Of a DNA stretch of 64,000 bases, positions 8,884 to 16,896 are shown piece after piece. Every line of letters begins with the position of its first letter. The first letter of the stretch is position 1. The stretch lies in contig NZ_CP133592.1 of assembly GCF_031312595.1 (NCBI RefSeq), positions 1,798,001-1,862,000 on the forward strand, given 5' to 3'. The notes beneath the pieces were generated by a model that was given only the letters and a program-made list of their open reading frames with translations, was not told where the DNA came from and did no database searches. The translations under genes and the position numbers were made by a program. The DNA comes from Methanolobus sediminis (lineage in GTDB: Archaea > Halobacteriota > Methanosarcinia > Methanosarcinales > Methanosarcinaceae).

Positions 8884-9300
8884 TCACAGGCTCATGTTAT
8901 AGTTGGGTGGCACCACAAGTACAAGCACGTCAGATATCTGAAGCACTTTTTCGGTAACTGACCCAACTATTTTTTTAAGCCCATTCTTTCCCTGCGTGCC
9001 GATGACTATGCGGTCCACACCTTCATTTCTTGCGATTTCCACTATTTTTTCGGGTGCACTGCCGTCCTCTATTATAGTATCAATCCTATCTTCGTCGCAT
9101 CCGGCTTCAGTAAGGATGTCTGTGATGGTGGAAATAACACTGTCAGCTCCTTTCTTTTGCCAGGTCTTTCTGGAAAAACCCTTGTCAGGGACTACATGAA
9201 GAACTATAAGTCTGTAATCATGATTCAGGGCTATCTTTGCAGCCACCTTTGCGGCATTTGATGAATATATCGAACCATCGGTCGGGATGAGTAGTTTCAT
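8884..9300 (-). CDS. Universal stress protein, UspA family
   Basis: 138 residues. It begins MKLLIPTDGSIYSSNAAKVA and has the ATP-binding motif GTQGKNGLKKIVGSVTEKV near residues 108-126, matching the G-2x-G-9x-G(S/T) signature of ATP-binding Usp proteins. It is a cytoplasmic single-domain stress protein, usually dimeric. It is convergent with the TIM-barrel gene and divergent from the gene at 9411. The process it serves cannot be inferred. Confidence 0.9.
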   Translation of the reverse strand: MKLLIPTDGSIYSSNAAKVAAKIALNHDYRLIVLHVVPDKGFSRKTWQKKGADSVISTITDILTEAGCDEDRIDTIIEDGSAPEKIVEIARNEGVDRIVIGTQGKNGLKKIVGSVTEKVLQISDVLVLVVPPNYNMSL

Positions 9301-9410
9301 TCAAAAACTGAATTGTATAGGTTATAATTAAATATGTTGGAATCATTGTGTAATACACTGGCTGCAATACCGTGTATTTGTAGTCTGCAGATAAGTTCTT
9401 GTACGGGTGA

Positions 9411-9887
9411 ATGGTGATGAACAAGTATCAGAAATTCAAAAAAATGGATAACAAAAGTTACTCCGATGTAACTCGTTTTTTAAAAGAAACTACTCATCTG
9501 ACAGCACGTGAATGGGTAATCTCCAGGATGTGTGCAGACTTCAAGAATCTCTCCAATCACTCAGAAATGACCTGGATAGGCGAGAACCTCCCGGAACTCG
9601 TTCCATTTATGGATGAGCAATATTCCAGGCAGGAAGTCTCAAACGCACGTGCTTCGTTCAAGAAAAAAGTCCAGCGCAGCGGTACGACATTCTTTTACGC
9701 ATATTATGCAGGTCTTATCACTCAGGAAGAAATGCTGCAGATCATCCATCAGATGGTGAAGGATATCAAAAAACTAATGGATACCGAGGGCAGTGAAGTC
9801 CCGGAAGAGCATGCAACTGAGGTTCAGATGCTCGTTGCCGAGGTGCTTAGAAATATCAATGAATCTCTGGATGAGGCTTATTACTGA
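9411..9887 (+). CDS. Conserved archaeal protein (DUF5806-like)
   Basis: 158 residues, soluble and mostly helical. The segments LKETTHLTAREWVISRMCADF, MTWIGENLPELVPFMDEQY and the SFKKKVQRSGTTFFYAYYAG stretch resemble the DUF5806 family known to me from haloarchaea. That name is a pattern match, not a search. ATG codons at 9411 and 9417 are both possible behind the GGTGA at 9405-9409. No function is known. It is divergent from the universal stress protein gene. Confidence 0.7.
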   Translation: MVMNKYQKFKKMDNKSYSDVTRFLKETTHLTAREWVISRMCADFKNLSNHSEMTWIGENLPELVPFMDEQYSRQEVSNARASFKKKVQRSGTTFFYAYYAGLITQEEMLQIIHQMVKDIKKLMDTEGSEVPEEHATEVQMLVAEVLRNINESLDEAYY

Positions 9888-9929
9888 ACATACAAACAAG
9901 ATCAAAAAATAGTGATCAGAATCACGCAA

Positions 9930-10202
9930 TCAGGGTTCGATTCCATTCCTGTCACAGTAATTGAGATATCCAAGCAGCATTCTCATTTCAATCTGCCTGA
10001 TATACCTTGCCTGTACTTTGGATACATGCAGGGTATTCTCACCCATTTTGAGTTTTATGTCGGAATCTTTTGGCATGCTCATTTCAGCAGGAACAATAGC
10101 AGGCCCTCCACAGGTTGTGCAAAGTCTGTAGTCTTTCTTTGCCTTGCGGATAAAATCCTCAACTTCAGTTTCAACTTTTATTTCTCTTGGTACATCTATC
10201 AT
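9930..10202 (-). CDS. Small conserved protein with CxxC motif
   Basis: 90 residues. A single CTTCGGPAIVP motif (about residues 28-38) looks like half a zinc ribbon, and a C-terminal helix ends in YLNYCDRNGIEP. No Shine-Dalgarno is visible before the ATG. On the minus strand an AAGTATAC-like element near 10225 would place the transcript start at about the ATG, so it may be leaderless. The function is unknown. It is convergent with the gene ending at 9887 and divergent from srp19. Confidence 0.6.
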   Translation of the reverse strand: MIDVPREIKVETEVEDFIRKAKKDYRLCTTCGGPAIVPAEMSMPKDSDIKLKMGENTLHVSKVQARYIRQIEMRMLLGYLNYCDRNGIEP

Positions 10203-10270
10203 GGGTACAAGGCAGCATTCTGTATACTTAAGTCTTATCCATTTTGAGAATGTTGTGTTTTCTCAGGGCA

Positions 10271-10279
10271 AATTTAAAT
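10271..10279 (+). promoter_or_regulatory. TATA box of srp19 (leaderless start)
   Basis: AATTTAAAT centred about 29 bases upstream of the ATG at 10304, with no ribosome-binding site between. This spacing is what an archaeal TATA box gives when transcription starts at the start codon. Confidence 0.5.
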
Positions 10280-10303
10280 CGAATGAGTTGTATTCTAAAG
10301 TCC

Positions 10304-10594
10304 ATGATGATGAAAGACAGGGGTAAACTGGTCATCTGGCCGGCATACATCGATAAGACCAAATCAAGAAAAGATGGTCGCATTGTTTCCAGAAAGACCT
10401 CTGTACAGTCCCCTACAATTACTGAGATAAACCAGGCTGCAGCAAAGCTTGGGTTGAATCCTGAAGTTGAAGCAGACAAAGCCTATCCTAAAAGCTGGTG
10501 GGAAGCAAAGGGCAGAGTACTTATTGATAACACTGCACCCAAAACTCATCACTGCAGAAGGATATGCGCAGCTATCAAGGAAATGCGTTCCTGA
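10304..10594 (+). CDS. srp19: Signal recognition particle 19 kDa protein
   Basis: 96 residues from the first ATG of an ATGATGATG triplet (10304, 10307 and 10310 are all possible). SRP19 binds 7S RNA and prepares it for SRP54, in co-translational targeting. The sequence carries the family hallmarks WPAYIDKTKSRKDGRIVSRK near the N-terminus, PTITEINQAAAKLG, and PKSWWEAKGRVLI. The 20 extra codons upstream (from 10244) have no homologous look and lie across the probable TATA box, so they are excluded. It converges on the Sec61 beta gene, so two protein-export genes lie side by side. Confidence 0.92.
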   Translation: MMMKDRGKLVIWPAYIDKTKSRKDGRIVSRKTSVQSPTITEINQAAAKLGLNPEVEADKAYPKSWWEAKGRVLIDNTAPKTHHCRRICAAIKEMRS

Positions 10595-10678
10595 TAGCAT
10601 CCGCTATTTTTTAATTCCAATTTAATTTGCAAAAAAAGGATATAATATAGCTGTTGCGTTAGCAACAGCAGTTTATGC

Positions 10679-10858
10679 TTATGCTATTGGCCACATTCCA
10701 AAGTTCGCATCAAGTATAAGAATAGCAAGACCGATAACAATACCGACTGCAACCACTGTTTTAGGGTCTACATGTATTGCTTTCTTGTCAGCTTCGTAAT
10801 ATCTCATAAGACCGGCAGATGACATCAAGCCATTACCACTGGATTTCTTTTTTGCCAT
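10679..10858 (-). CDS. secG: Preprotein translocase subunit Sec61 beta (SecG)
   Basis: 59 residues, read directly from the minus strand: MAKKKSSGNGLMSSAGLMRY, then a short charged stretch EADKKAIHVDPK, then one C-terminal membrane helix (TVVAVGIVIGLAILILD) ending NFGMWPIA. This is the standard archaeal Sec61 beta layout: disordered N-terminus, conserved GLMSSAGLMRYYE segment and single tail anchor. It is the non-essential third subunit of the SecYE translocon. A GGAG site precedes the ATG. Confidence 0.95.
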   Translation of the reverse strand: MAKKKSSGNGLMSSAGLMRYYEADKKAIHVDPKTVVAVGIVIGLAILILDANFGMWPIA

Positions 10859-10895
10859 AATATCTCCATTTAGTGTTAATGATTATTTAGTGAGT

Positions 10896-10905
10896 AATAT
10901 ATAAA
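10896..10905 (-). promoter_or_regulatory. TATA box of the Sec61 beta gene
   Basis: TTTATATATT on the minus strand (plus-strand AATATATAAA), about 40 bases before the ATG at 10858. It predicts a short leader that carries the GGAG ribosome site. Confidence 0.55.
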
Positions 10906-10985
10906 CTTTATATTAACCATTTATGGTGGTTATTATTAATTTACCTGACCCTCTCATGTCATTAATGATTTAAAAGATTGCGCAT

Positions 10986-12005
10986 TCATGCCAGAAGTTC
11001 ATCCAGCAAAAATGGCGGGTAGAATACTCCCTTCTCTGTAATCACCGCAGTCACATTTTCCATAGGTGTTGCATCAAATGCCGGGTTGTAAACCTTCACA
11101 TCAGCAGGTGCTATCTGAACATCCTTAAAGAAACGCAGTTCATTTGCATCTCTCTGCTCGATGGTGACAGTGTCTTCCCAGTTGTTCGGGTCAAAGGTTG
11201 ATATTGGTGCTGCAACAAAGAATGGGATCTCATGTTCTCTTGCAAGGACTGAGTGTGTGTAAGTTCCTATTTTGTTGAACACTGCATCTCCTGTTATCCT
11301 GTCAGCTCCGACAATCACTTTGTCCACCATGCCTTTGCTCATTACATGTCCTGACATTGAGTCAGAAATGAGTGTAACATCAATATTGTCCTGCATGAGT
11401 TCCCATGTTGTAATTCTACCACCCTGATTCAGTGGCCTTGTCTCGCATGCGATTACTTTGATGTCTTTACCTGCCTCGACAGCAGAACGGATAACTCCAA
11501 GTGCAGTTCCCCAGTCAACACATGCCATCTTGCCTGCATTACAGTGTGTCATTACCGTGTCACCATCTTCAAGCAATTTCGCTCCGTGTTTTCCAAGTTT
11601 CTTGTTAGTCTCAACATCCTCGTCAGCGATGTTCTTAGCTTCAGCCAGCACTACATCCTTGATACCGCTGAGGTCGTATGCATCTGAGATTGCACCCATT
11701 GTCCTGTCAACTCCCCATGCAAGGTTAACTGCTGTGGGTCTTGTTGCTTTGATGGTTTTTGCAGCTACATTCAGATCTCTTATGAGTGCATCCATGTCAC
11801 TTGCACTGCTCAGGGTTGCGGCAAGTGCGATACCATAGGCACCGGCAGCTCCAAGTGCCGGAGCTCCCCGCACACGCAGGGACTTTATTGCTTCACAAAG
11901 GGAAGCAAGCGTTTTGCATTCAATGACCTTGTACTCCATTGGGAGAAGTGTCTGGTCTATCATTACAATTGAATTAGAGTCATCATTCCAGTCTATGGTT
12001 CTCAT
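10986..12005 (-). CDS. mtnA: S-methyl-5-thioribose-1-phosphate isomerase family protein
   Basis: 339 residues, typical for MtnA (eIF2B-like isomerases). Conserved family features are visible: LRVRGAPALGAAGAYGIA near residue 45, the catalytic-Cys region THCNAGKMACVDWGTALGVI near 155, and the catalytic-Asp region GADRITGDAVFNKIGTYTHS near 240. The enzyme isomerises 5-methylthioribose-1-phosphate to the ribulose form. In methanogens related enzymes have been tied to salvage of methylthioadenosine or 5-deoxyadenosine, so the true substrate may differ. Ribose-1,5-bisphosphate isomerase is a paralogous alternative. No other salvage gene is adjacent. Confidence 0.85.
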   Translation of the reverse strand: MRTIDWNDDSNSIVMIDQTLLPMEYKVIECKTLASLCEAIKSLRVRGAPALGAAGAYGIALAATLSSASDMDALIRDLNVAAKTIKATRPTAVNLAWGVDRTMGAISDAYDLSGIKDVVLAEAKNIADEDVETNKKLGKHGAKLLEDGDTVMTHCNAGKMACVDWGTALGVIRSAVEAGKDIKVIACETRPLNQGGRITTWELMQDNIDVTLISDSMSGHVMSKGMVDKVIVGADRITGDAVFNKIGTYTHSVLAREHEIPFFVAAPISTFDPNNWEDTVTIEQRDANELRFFKDVQIAPADVKVYNPAFDATPMENVTAVITEKGVFYPPFLLDELLA

Positions 12006-12126
12006 GGTATCTGTCTCTCTAAATGTCAGAACCGGGATAAAAATGTAAAGGTTAACTTCAGTTATCCATACCTATATAAATAAAAGTAGTTTACATCAGG
12101 TTAACCCATTAACGAGGTGAGTATAT

Positions 12127-12783
12127 ACGGGTCTTTCAAACTACATCGGCAGGTATTGGGCAGGCGCTGAAGCTATTTATGCAGTAATACTTGCAATGAC
12201 ATTTACAAGTGTACTGAGAACTTTTTCAGATGCCTCCGTTACCTCGTACATGCCCGTAGTGTACTCCGCACTTTTTTGCTGTATTGCCTGGGGACTGGCA
12301 GATGGACTTTTCTATGTATGGGAACGCAGGTATAATCTCAAAATGGAGAATGAGATAATTGACCTGTGCAAGTCCCGTCTTGACACTGAGGCTGCAATAT
12401 CGATGATACATGACCAGTTGTCCAATACGATACTCAGCAACATTGATGAAAGTAAAAGGCAGGATCTGTATCTTGACCTGATATCCTATCTGTCTGCTGC
12501 CGGAAGGAAAGAATTCGTGCGTCCAAGAGATGCATTCGATATTGTGGCAGGAACCCTACTTGTCTCCACTCTGGCCGGGCTAATGGTCCTCTCTCCTTTT
12601 TTTGTAGTGCCGGATATGTATCGTGCTCTTGCGATATCCAACTGGCTCGGAATAATCCTGCTTTTTGTGACCGGTTACTTCAGGACATATGAACAAAGCC
12701 CAAAGGACAGGTTAAGGTCAGGATTTATCACTGCTGTTGTTGGTATGACTATCGCTGTTGTAACTGTGGTAATCGGCGGGTAA
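12127..12783 (+). CDS. Membrane protein, VIT/DUF125-like, with apparent ACG start
   Basis: 218 residues if read from ACG at 12127; the first ATG in frame is 12196 (195 residues). Coding-like sequence continues upstream of that ATG (GLSNYIGRYWAGAEAIYAVI), and no ATG, GTG or TTG exists between it and the in-frame stop at 12118-12120. A strong GAGGTGA site (12114-12120) ends six bases before ACG, and a TATA-like TATATAAATA lies near 12073. The protein has helices at the N-terminus (MPVVYSALFCCIAWGLADGL) and three at the C-terminus, with a charged helical middle. This is the layout of small VIT-family proteins, but transport function is not established. A frameshift in GGG 12129-12131 is the alternative explanation. 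Confidence 0.7.
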   Translation, partial: TGLSNYIGRYWAGAEAIYAVILAMTFTSVLRTFSDASVTSYMPVVYSALFCCIAWGLADGLFYVWERRYNLKMENEIIDLCKSRLDTEAAISMIHDQLSNTILSNIDESKRQDLYLDLISYLSAAGRKEFVRPRDAFDIVAGTLLVSTLAGLMVLSPFFVVPDMYRALAISNWLGIILLFVTGYFRTYEQSPKDRLRSGFITAVVGMTIAVVTVVIGG

Positions 12784-12843
12784 TGTTCTCATTTTTTGTG
12801 GGTATTTTGTCCGATCTTCTCTTTCTCTTTGTTTTGCCTTTCA

Positions 12844-12852
12844 TTTATATAC
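12844..12852 (+). promoter_or_regulatory. TATA box of the HD-domain gene
   Basis: TTTATATAC begins 31 bases before the ATG at 12875 and no Shine-Dalgarno lies between, which suggests a leaderless transcript. Confidence 0.55.
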
Positions 12853-12874
12853 TCTCTATTCATATTATCAGCAA

Positions 12875-14719
12875 ATGCGAAAACCCCTGATAATCCACGA
12901 CCCGGTACACAAGACTATCATACTCGATGAGTTCGAGCAGATGGTGCTGAACACAAAGCATGTCCAGAGGCTCAGAAATATACAGCAGCTAGGTCTTGTG
13001 GATCACGTATATCCCGGTGCCAATCATACCCGTTTTGAGCATAGTATCGGTACTATGCACATGGCATCTGTCATAGGGCGTTCCCTTTCACTTGAAGATG
13101 AAGATATTCGCAAAATAAGACTTGCAGGACTTCTGCACGACGTAGGTCATTCTGCATTCTCACACGCTGTGGAGAATGTACTCAAACGTAACCCTCAGTT
13201 GCAGCCGGTGATCGAAGGAAAGAAGTTCATAAAACACGAAGCTTTTTCCAGAGATATTATTTCAAGGATATTGCCACAGGATAATTACCTTGCAGGCTAT
13301 GTGGAATCTGAATTTGGAATAGATGCGTTCGACTTTTTTGATGAGATCTCAAAGATAGCAACCGGAGATTCACGTTCCATATCAAAACCATATCTGGCAC
13401 AGGTAATTGCAGGTGATGTGGATGCTGACCGGATAGATTTCCTGCTGCGTGACTCCTATCATACTGGCGTGTCCTTCGGACTTATCGATGTAGACCAGAT
13501 AATCAGTAGTCTAATAATAAAGGATGAAAATATCGTCCTTGGAAGTACGGACGGTTCAAGCTATGGCAACGATATGGCATTGACTGCCGCAGAATCCATG
13601 CTCATATCCCGTGCACACCACTATACTGCAATCATTCACAATCCAAAAACCCAGGCTGCAAGGGTGATGCTTCTATATGCACTTGAGGATACCCTTGAAC
13701 AATTCAAAAACAAATCCGGGGCAGATGCGGCAAAGAATGAAATTATCCGCTTTTTCACAGAGTACAATGACAACGACCTGCTCAATTTCATAAGGTCAAA
13801 TGCATCTGAAAAATCCCTGTCTTTGCTTGATAATCTCCGTGAAGGCAGGTTGTATGAACCAGTTGCAAGGCTCAGCCAGAAGATACTCAGGCCATCCACA
13901 AGGATGTCACTTTCAACAATTGCCCGGCATGGTGTGGCTACAAAGAGACTTGAAACAAGGCTTGCAAAGGAACTTGGCGATGTACTTGTGGATCTGACTG
14001 TTGCATCAGGTGTTCCAAAAAGCATGCGTGTTGCAATGGATGATGAAGATGGCTTCTTCTATGATGAATCCGCACTCGCTAATGGTCTTGTCCGTGCAAT
14101 ATCACGCCAGCTCTCACTTACTGCATTTTCCCATCCTGATGTTGTCATGGATAAAGATTCACCTGATGTACTCTCAGAACTTCGCAGGGTTGTTGATGAC
14201 CTTTCACCAAGACTTCTGCATTATACAAGAGAAGATCATTATCTTCCAATTGAGGGTATAATCCTGTTATTCTATGCTGTGCACAGTATTTTTGTGGATG
14301 AAAAACCGGGATTTGTTTCAGTTCCTCGTCTGAGGCACATAACATGGCTCTACCGTACTATCCGTGAACTTGGTACTTTCGCTAGACTCAAGAATCTCTT
14401 TGATTATTCATTCCATGAAAGGTATGGTTTCCCGTATTCTGAAAAGGTCTTTGAGGATATTCAGGTCCTGGTTGCCATGGGTATAGTTGATGAGGATCTT
14501 CGTTATTATGAAAAAGATGGAAGGTTCCGGCAGAGTTATGAATATGTGCTTACATGGGAAGGGGTTGAATATGCAGGCACACTTGCAGATGCATATCGTC
14601 CGGAATTTGAAGAAATGATGTCTCATCTTTCAATGGTCAAACATTCTATCAAAAGGGATATAGTTACTATCCCTTCAAACAGGTATGTAGCTAAAAAACG
14701 TTCCATAGGTGTAAAATAA
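12875..14719 (+). CDS. HD-domain phosphohydrolase (SAMHD1/dGTPase-like)
   Basis: 614 residues. The N-terminal half is an HD domain: HVQRLRNIQQLGLVDHVYPG, TRFEHSIGTMHMA and LAGLLHDVGHSAFSHAVE (metal-binding H...HD near residues 75-95), followed by AGDVDADRIDFLLRDSYHTG with the distal Asp ligand. This matches the COG1078 group related to dNTP triphosphohydrolases. The C-terminal 250 residues are helical and archaeal-specific, ending in a basic tail. The likely role is hydrolysis of dNTPs or another nucleotide. The stop overlaps the ATG of the next gene (TAATG), so the two are translationally coupled. Confidence 0.88.
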   Translation: MRKPLIIHDPVHKTIILDEFEQMVLNTKHVQRLRNIQQLGLVDHVYPGANHTRFEHSIGTMHMASVIGRSLSLEDEDIRKIRLAGLLHDVGHSAFSHAVENVLKRNPQLQPVIEGKKFIKHEAFSRDIISRILPQDNYLAGYVESEFGIDAFDFFDEISKIATGDSRSISKPYLAQVIAGDVDADRIDFLLRDSYHTGVSFGLIDVDQIISSLIIKDENIVLGSTDGSSYGNDMALTAAESMLISRAHHYTAIIHNPKTQAARVMLLYALEDTLEQFKNKSGADAAKNEIIRFFTEYNDNDLLNFIRSNASEKSLSLLDNLREGRLYEPVARLSQKILRPSTRMSLSTIARHGVATKRLETRLAKELGDVLVDLTVASGVPKSMRVAMDDEDGFFYDESALANGLVRAISRQLSLTAFSHPDVVMDKDSPDVLSELRRVVDDLSPRLLHYTREDHYLPIEGIILLFYAVHSIFVDEKPGFVSVPRLRHITWLYRTIRELGTFARLKNLFDYSFHERYGFPYSEKVFEDIQVLVAMGIVDEDLRYYEKDGRFRQSYEYVLTWEGVEYAGTLADAYRPEFEEMMSHLSMVKHSIKRDIVTIPSNRYVAKKRSIGVK

Positions 14720-15471
14720 TGTTAACAGGCGAGTTGGTTTTGCTGAAGACTTCCCATAGGGATAGGGTCAAAGAGTTCATTGCGAAAGTTTCCGATGATC
14801 AGCTGCATACGAATTTTGGAATAATTGAGCTGTCATCTCTTGTTGATAAAGAACCAGGGGATACAGTTGTATCTCACATGGGTCAGGAATTCACAATTCA
14901 GCGTCCTAAGATGCCGGATTTCTTCAGGCATGCAAAAAGAACCGGCGCTCCTATGATGCCAAAGGATATTGGCATGATCATTGCTTACACCGGTCTTAAT
15001 AAAAATGATGTTGTTCTTGATGCAGGCACAGGCTCAGGAATTCTTACAATGTACCTTGGTTCGATTGCAAAAAGGGTTGTAACATATGAGGTGAATGAGG
15101 AATTCATGAAGGTTGCAGCTAAGAATGTGCAGAGTGCTGGCCTTGATAATGTAGAACTTCGCTGTGGCAATATTGTCGATGAGATTAAGAACATCGATGA
15201 AAAGTTCGACGTTATAACTCTTGATACGCAGAACACCAAGGACGTTATTCCCAATGTAAAGAAGGTACTCTATCCGGGTGGATTCATTGCAACTTATTCT
15301 CCGTTCTTCGAACAGACAAAGGAAATACGTGATGCACTTGACGCAGAGGGCTTTGACGAGGTTATGACTATGGAGTTCACTGAACGTGAGATCTCATTTT
15401 CTTCAAGAGGAACTCGCCCTTCAACATCAAAAGTAGGTCATACAGGCTTTATAACAATAGCAAGAGCCTGA
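14719..15471 (+). CDS. trmI: tRNA (adenine-N1)-methyltransferase, TrmI family
   Basis: 250 residues. An N-terminal small beta domain (residues 1-75) is followed by a Rossmann methyltransferase domain. The SAM-binding motif is DVVLDAGTGSGILTMYLG near residues 95-112, with the post-I acidic residue in VTYEVNEEF and a motif IV-like FDVITLDTQN. TrmI methylates A57/A58 in the T-loop of tRNA and works as a tetramer. The GxRP-type C-terminal region SSRGTRPSTSKVGHTGFI is characteristic. The start overlaps the HD gene stop. It converges on radB. Confidence 0.9.
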   Translation: MLTGELVLLKTSHRDRVKEFIAKVSDDQLHTNFGIIELSSLVDKEPGDTVVSHMGQEFTIQRPKMPDFFRHAKRTGAPMMPKDIGMIIAYTGLNKNDVVLDAGTGSGILTMYLGSIAKRVVTYEVNEEFMKVAAKNVQSAGLDNVELRCGNIVDEIKNIDEKFDVITLDTQNTKDVIPNVKKVLYPGGFIATYSPFFEQTKEIRDALDAEGFDEVMTMEFTEREISFSSRGTRPSTSKVGHTGFITIARA

Positions 15472-15514
15472 ATTCTTTTTTTAAAATATATTTTTTTCGA
15501 GCTTTTTTTTGAAA

Positions 15515-16180
15515 TTACCTCACACCTTCATTGGTGATGGTAAATTCACAGGTGCCACCTTCCGGGAGTGAGCGGTGTTTCCAGAGTTTTGCACGTCTTT
15601 TTCCATCTCCGGTTTTTTCAAGCTGGATGATGGTTTTAGATATATGCTCGATCCCGCTGCCGCCTATGGGTCTAACACCACCTGCCATGTCGCTGTAGAC
15701 CTGATTTGTCATAACGGCAACTATTCTGTGTTTGCGTGCGATAGCATGTATAAGTCCTATCTGGTTTGCAAGCTCTCTTCTTGTCCTTATGCCGGATTCT
15801 TCCTGGTCAAGTTCAAACCTGTAAAAAGCGGTTGCAGAGTCTATGAGTATCAGCCCTACTTTGTCTGATATGAGTTTCTCTATCTCTTTTACGGCTGCAT
15901 ATTGTTCTTCAAAATTGTGAGGTTCAAAGATAATTATCTGCTGAGCTATCTCTTTAGCATTCTCTCCGGCGATCTGCCTGAACCTGTCTGGCGAGATGGC
16001 TTCAGTATCTATGTAGATAGCTTTTTTTCCTTTTTTGACACATTCCACTGCAAGCTGAAGACACAGATTTGTCTTTCCACTTCCCGGTTCTCCGAATATC
16101 TGTGTGACTACGCCTGCTTCAAATCCTCCGCATAAAAGATTATCAATAGGCTTGCAGCCGGAACTTAGTTGCTCAGTTAT
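15515..16180 (-). CDS. radB: DNA repair and recombination protein RadB, with apparent ATA start
   Basis: 221 residues if read from ATA at 16180-16178. The N-terminus then reads (M)TEQLSSGCKPIDNLLCGGFE and Walker A is GEPGSGKT at residues 30-37; Walker B is GLILIDSA. This is full RadB length and layout (RadA paralogue lacking the N-terminal HhH domain). RadB modulates RadA recombinase. The first standard start in frame is GTG at 16048, which would remove Walker A, and none exists between the upstream in-frame stop and that GTG. A GAGGTG site lies five bases before ATA, and a TATA-like element lies at about 16222-16231. Either ATA is used or a single base has changed from ATG. Confidence 0.85.
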   Translation of the reverse strand: MTEQLSSGCKPIDNLLCGGFEAGVVTQIFGEPGSGKTNLCLQLAVECVKKGKKAIYIDTEAISPDRFRQIAGENAKEIAQQIIIFEPHNFEEQYAAVKEIEKLISDKVGLILIDSATAFYRFELDQEESGIRTRRELANQIGLIHAIARKHRIVAVMTNQVYSDMAGGVRPIGGSGIEHISKTIIQLEKTGDGKRRAKLWKHRSLPEGGTCEFTITNEGVR

Positions 16181-16595
16181 CTTTACACCTCTTTACCAGG
16201 ATTATCTGCTATAATGGGGTTTATAATATACATCTTTTGGCACTGGTAGTGCATTTTTCTTTTATGTCTTTTTCTTTTTTAACCTCTGTAGAACTCCGGT
16301 TGATATGGGTGCACAAACATTGATATTTTTGATTTCCATAAAACAATGAGGATTTAAAACCAAAGTTACCATCCGCCAAAGGCGGCACATTACAATAATG
16401 TGGTATGGGTATAATTCAAAATGTAATTATGGTAATGATTAGAATGCTACAAAGGCCTGCAAAGAAAATATCTTCGAGTATTATGCATATTGTTTTTCTT
16501 CTGATTGGAAAACGCCGGCTTCGCCGGAACCTTCGGTATGGCTCTCGTTATTCATGACTCTAGCAAATCTGTTTGCAAATGTTTCTTAAAATAGC

Positions 16596-16754
16596 TTATT
16601 TCTCCTTGGGTAGCTCTATGATAATCGTGTATGTTTCATTGTTATTATCATATCTGTCTAATCTATGATTCATATTTGATAACGAACATGGTGTGATATA
16701 CTTCAATGTATATTCAAATGCAGTTTGAAAAACCATTATTAAGCTAAAAGCCAT
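16596..16754 (-). CDS. Possible small protein or gene remnant
   Basis: A 52-codon frame on the minus strand, from ATG at 16754 with a weak GAAGGT site 13 bases upstream to TAA. The product has a hydrophobic N-terminus (MAFSLIMVFQTAFEYTLKYI) and ends in ETYTIIIELPKEK, a strand typical of the very end of histidine-kinase ATPase domains. It may therefore be a decayed kinase C-terminus, a genuine small protein, or chance. It would share the AT-rich region near 16865-16878 as a promoter with nrdH. Confidence 0.25.
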   Translation of the reverse strand: MAFSLIMVFQTAFEYTLKYITPCSLSNMNHRLDRYDNNNETYTIIIELPKEK

Positions 16755-16868
16755 TTGTATAATTTACCTTCTGGAAACAGGGGTTTTAACAACTGCAATG
16801 TCTGATGAATGCGTTTTTCAATCTGGCATTGTTGTTCCTCTCCAGAATGGGACTAATATAATAGTTTA

Positions 16869-16876
16869 TTTATATA
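16869..16876 (+). promoter_or_regulatory. TATA box of nrdH
   Basis: TTTATATA about 25 bases before the nrdH ATG at 16897. The spacing suggests transcription starts at or near the start codon. It is the only clear promoter for the nrdH-nrdD-nrdG genes. Confidence 0.5.
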
Positions 16877-16896
16877 CAATCTAGGGACGCGAGAAA

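Larger units (their letters stand above)
16181..16896. other. 716-base intergenic region with small hairpins
   Basis: Between radB and nrdH. It holds radB promoter sequence at its left end and the nrdH TATA box at its right end. Between them are short inverted repeats: a CCGCC/GGCGG hairpin at about 16373-16385, CACATTA/TAATGTG just after it, and CCGGC-TTC-GCCGG near 16513-16525, the last two families being locally GC-rich in AT-rich sequence. A possible 52-codon minus-strand ORF (16596-16754) is listed separately. No tRNA or known RNA is recognised. The hairpins may belong to a small RNA or a dispersed repeat. Confidence 0.4.

Noticed and set aside
12117-12131. Frameshift in GGG (12129-12131) joining GTG 12117 to the membrane protein frame
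   Set aside because: Possible, but the GTG lies inside the GAGGTGA ribosome site, while ACG has ideal spacing without needing a sequence error. Kept only as an alternative.
15515-16048. RadB read as a 177-residue protein from GTG at 16048
   Set aside because: This would remove Walker A (GEPGSGKT), which is encoded in the same open frame just upstream.
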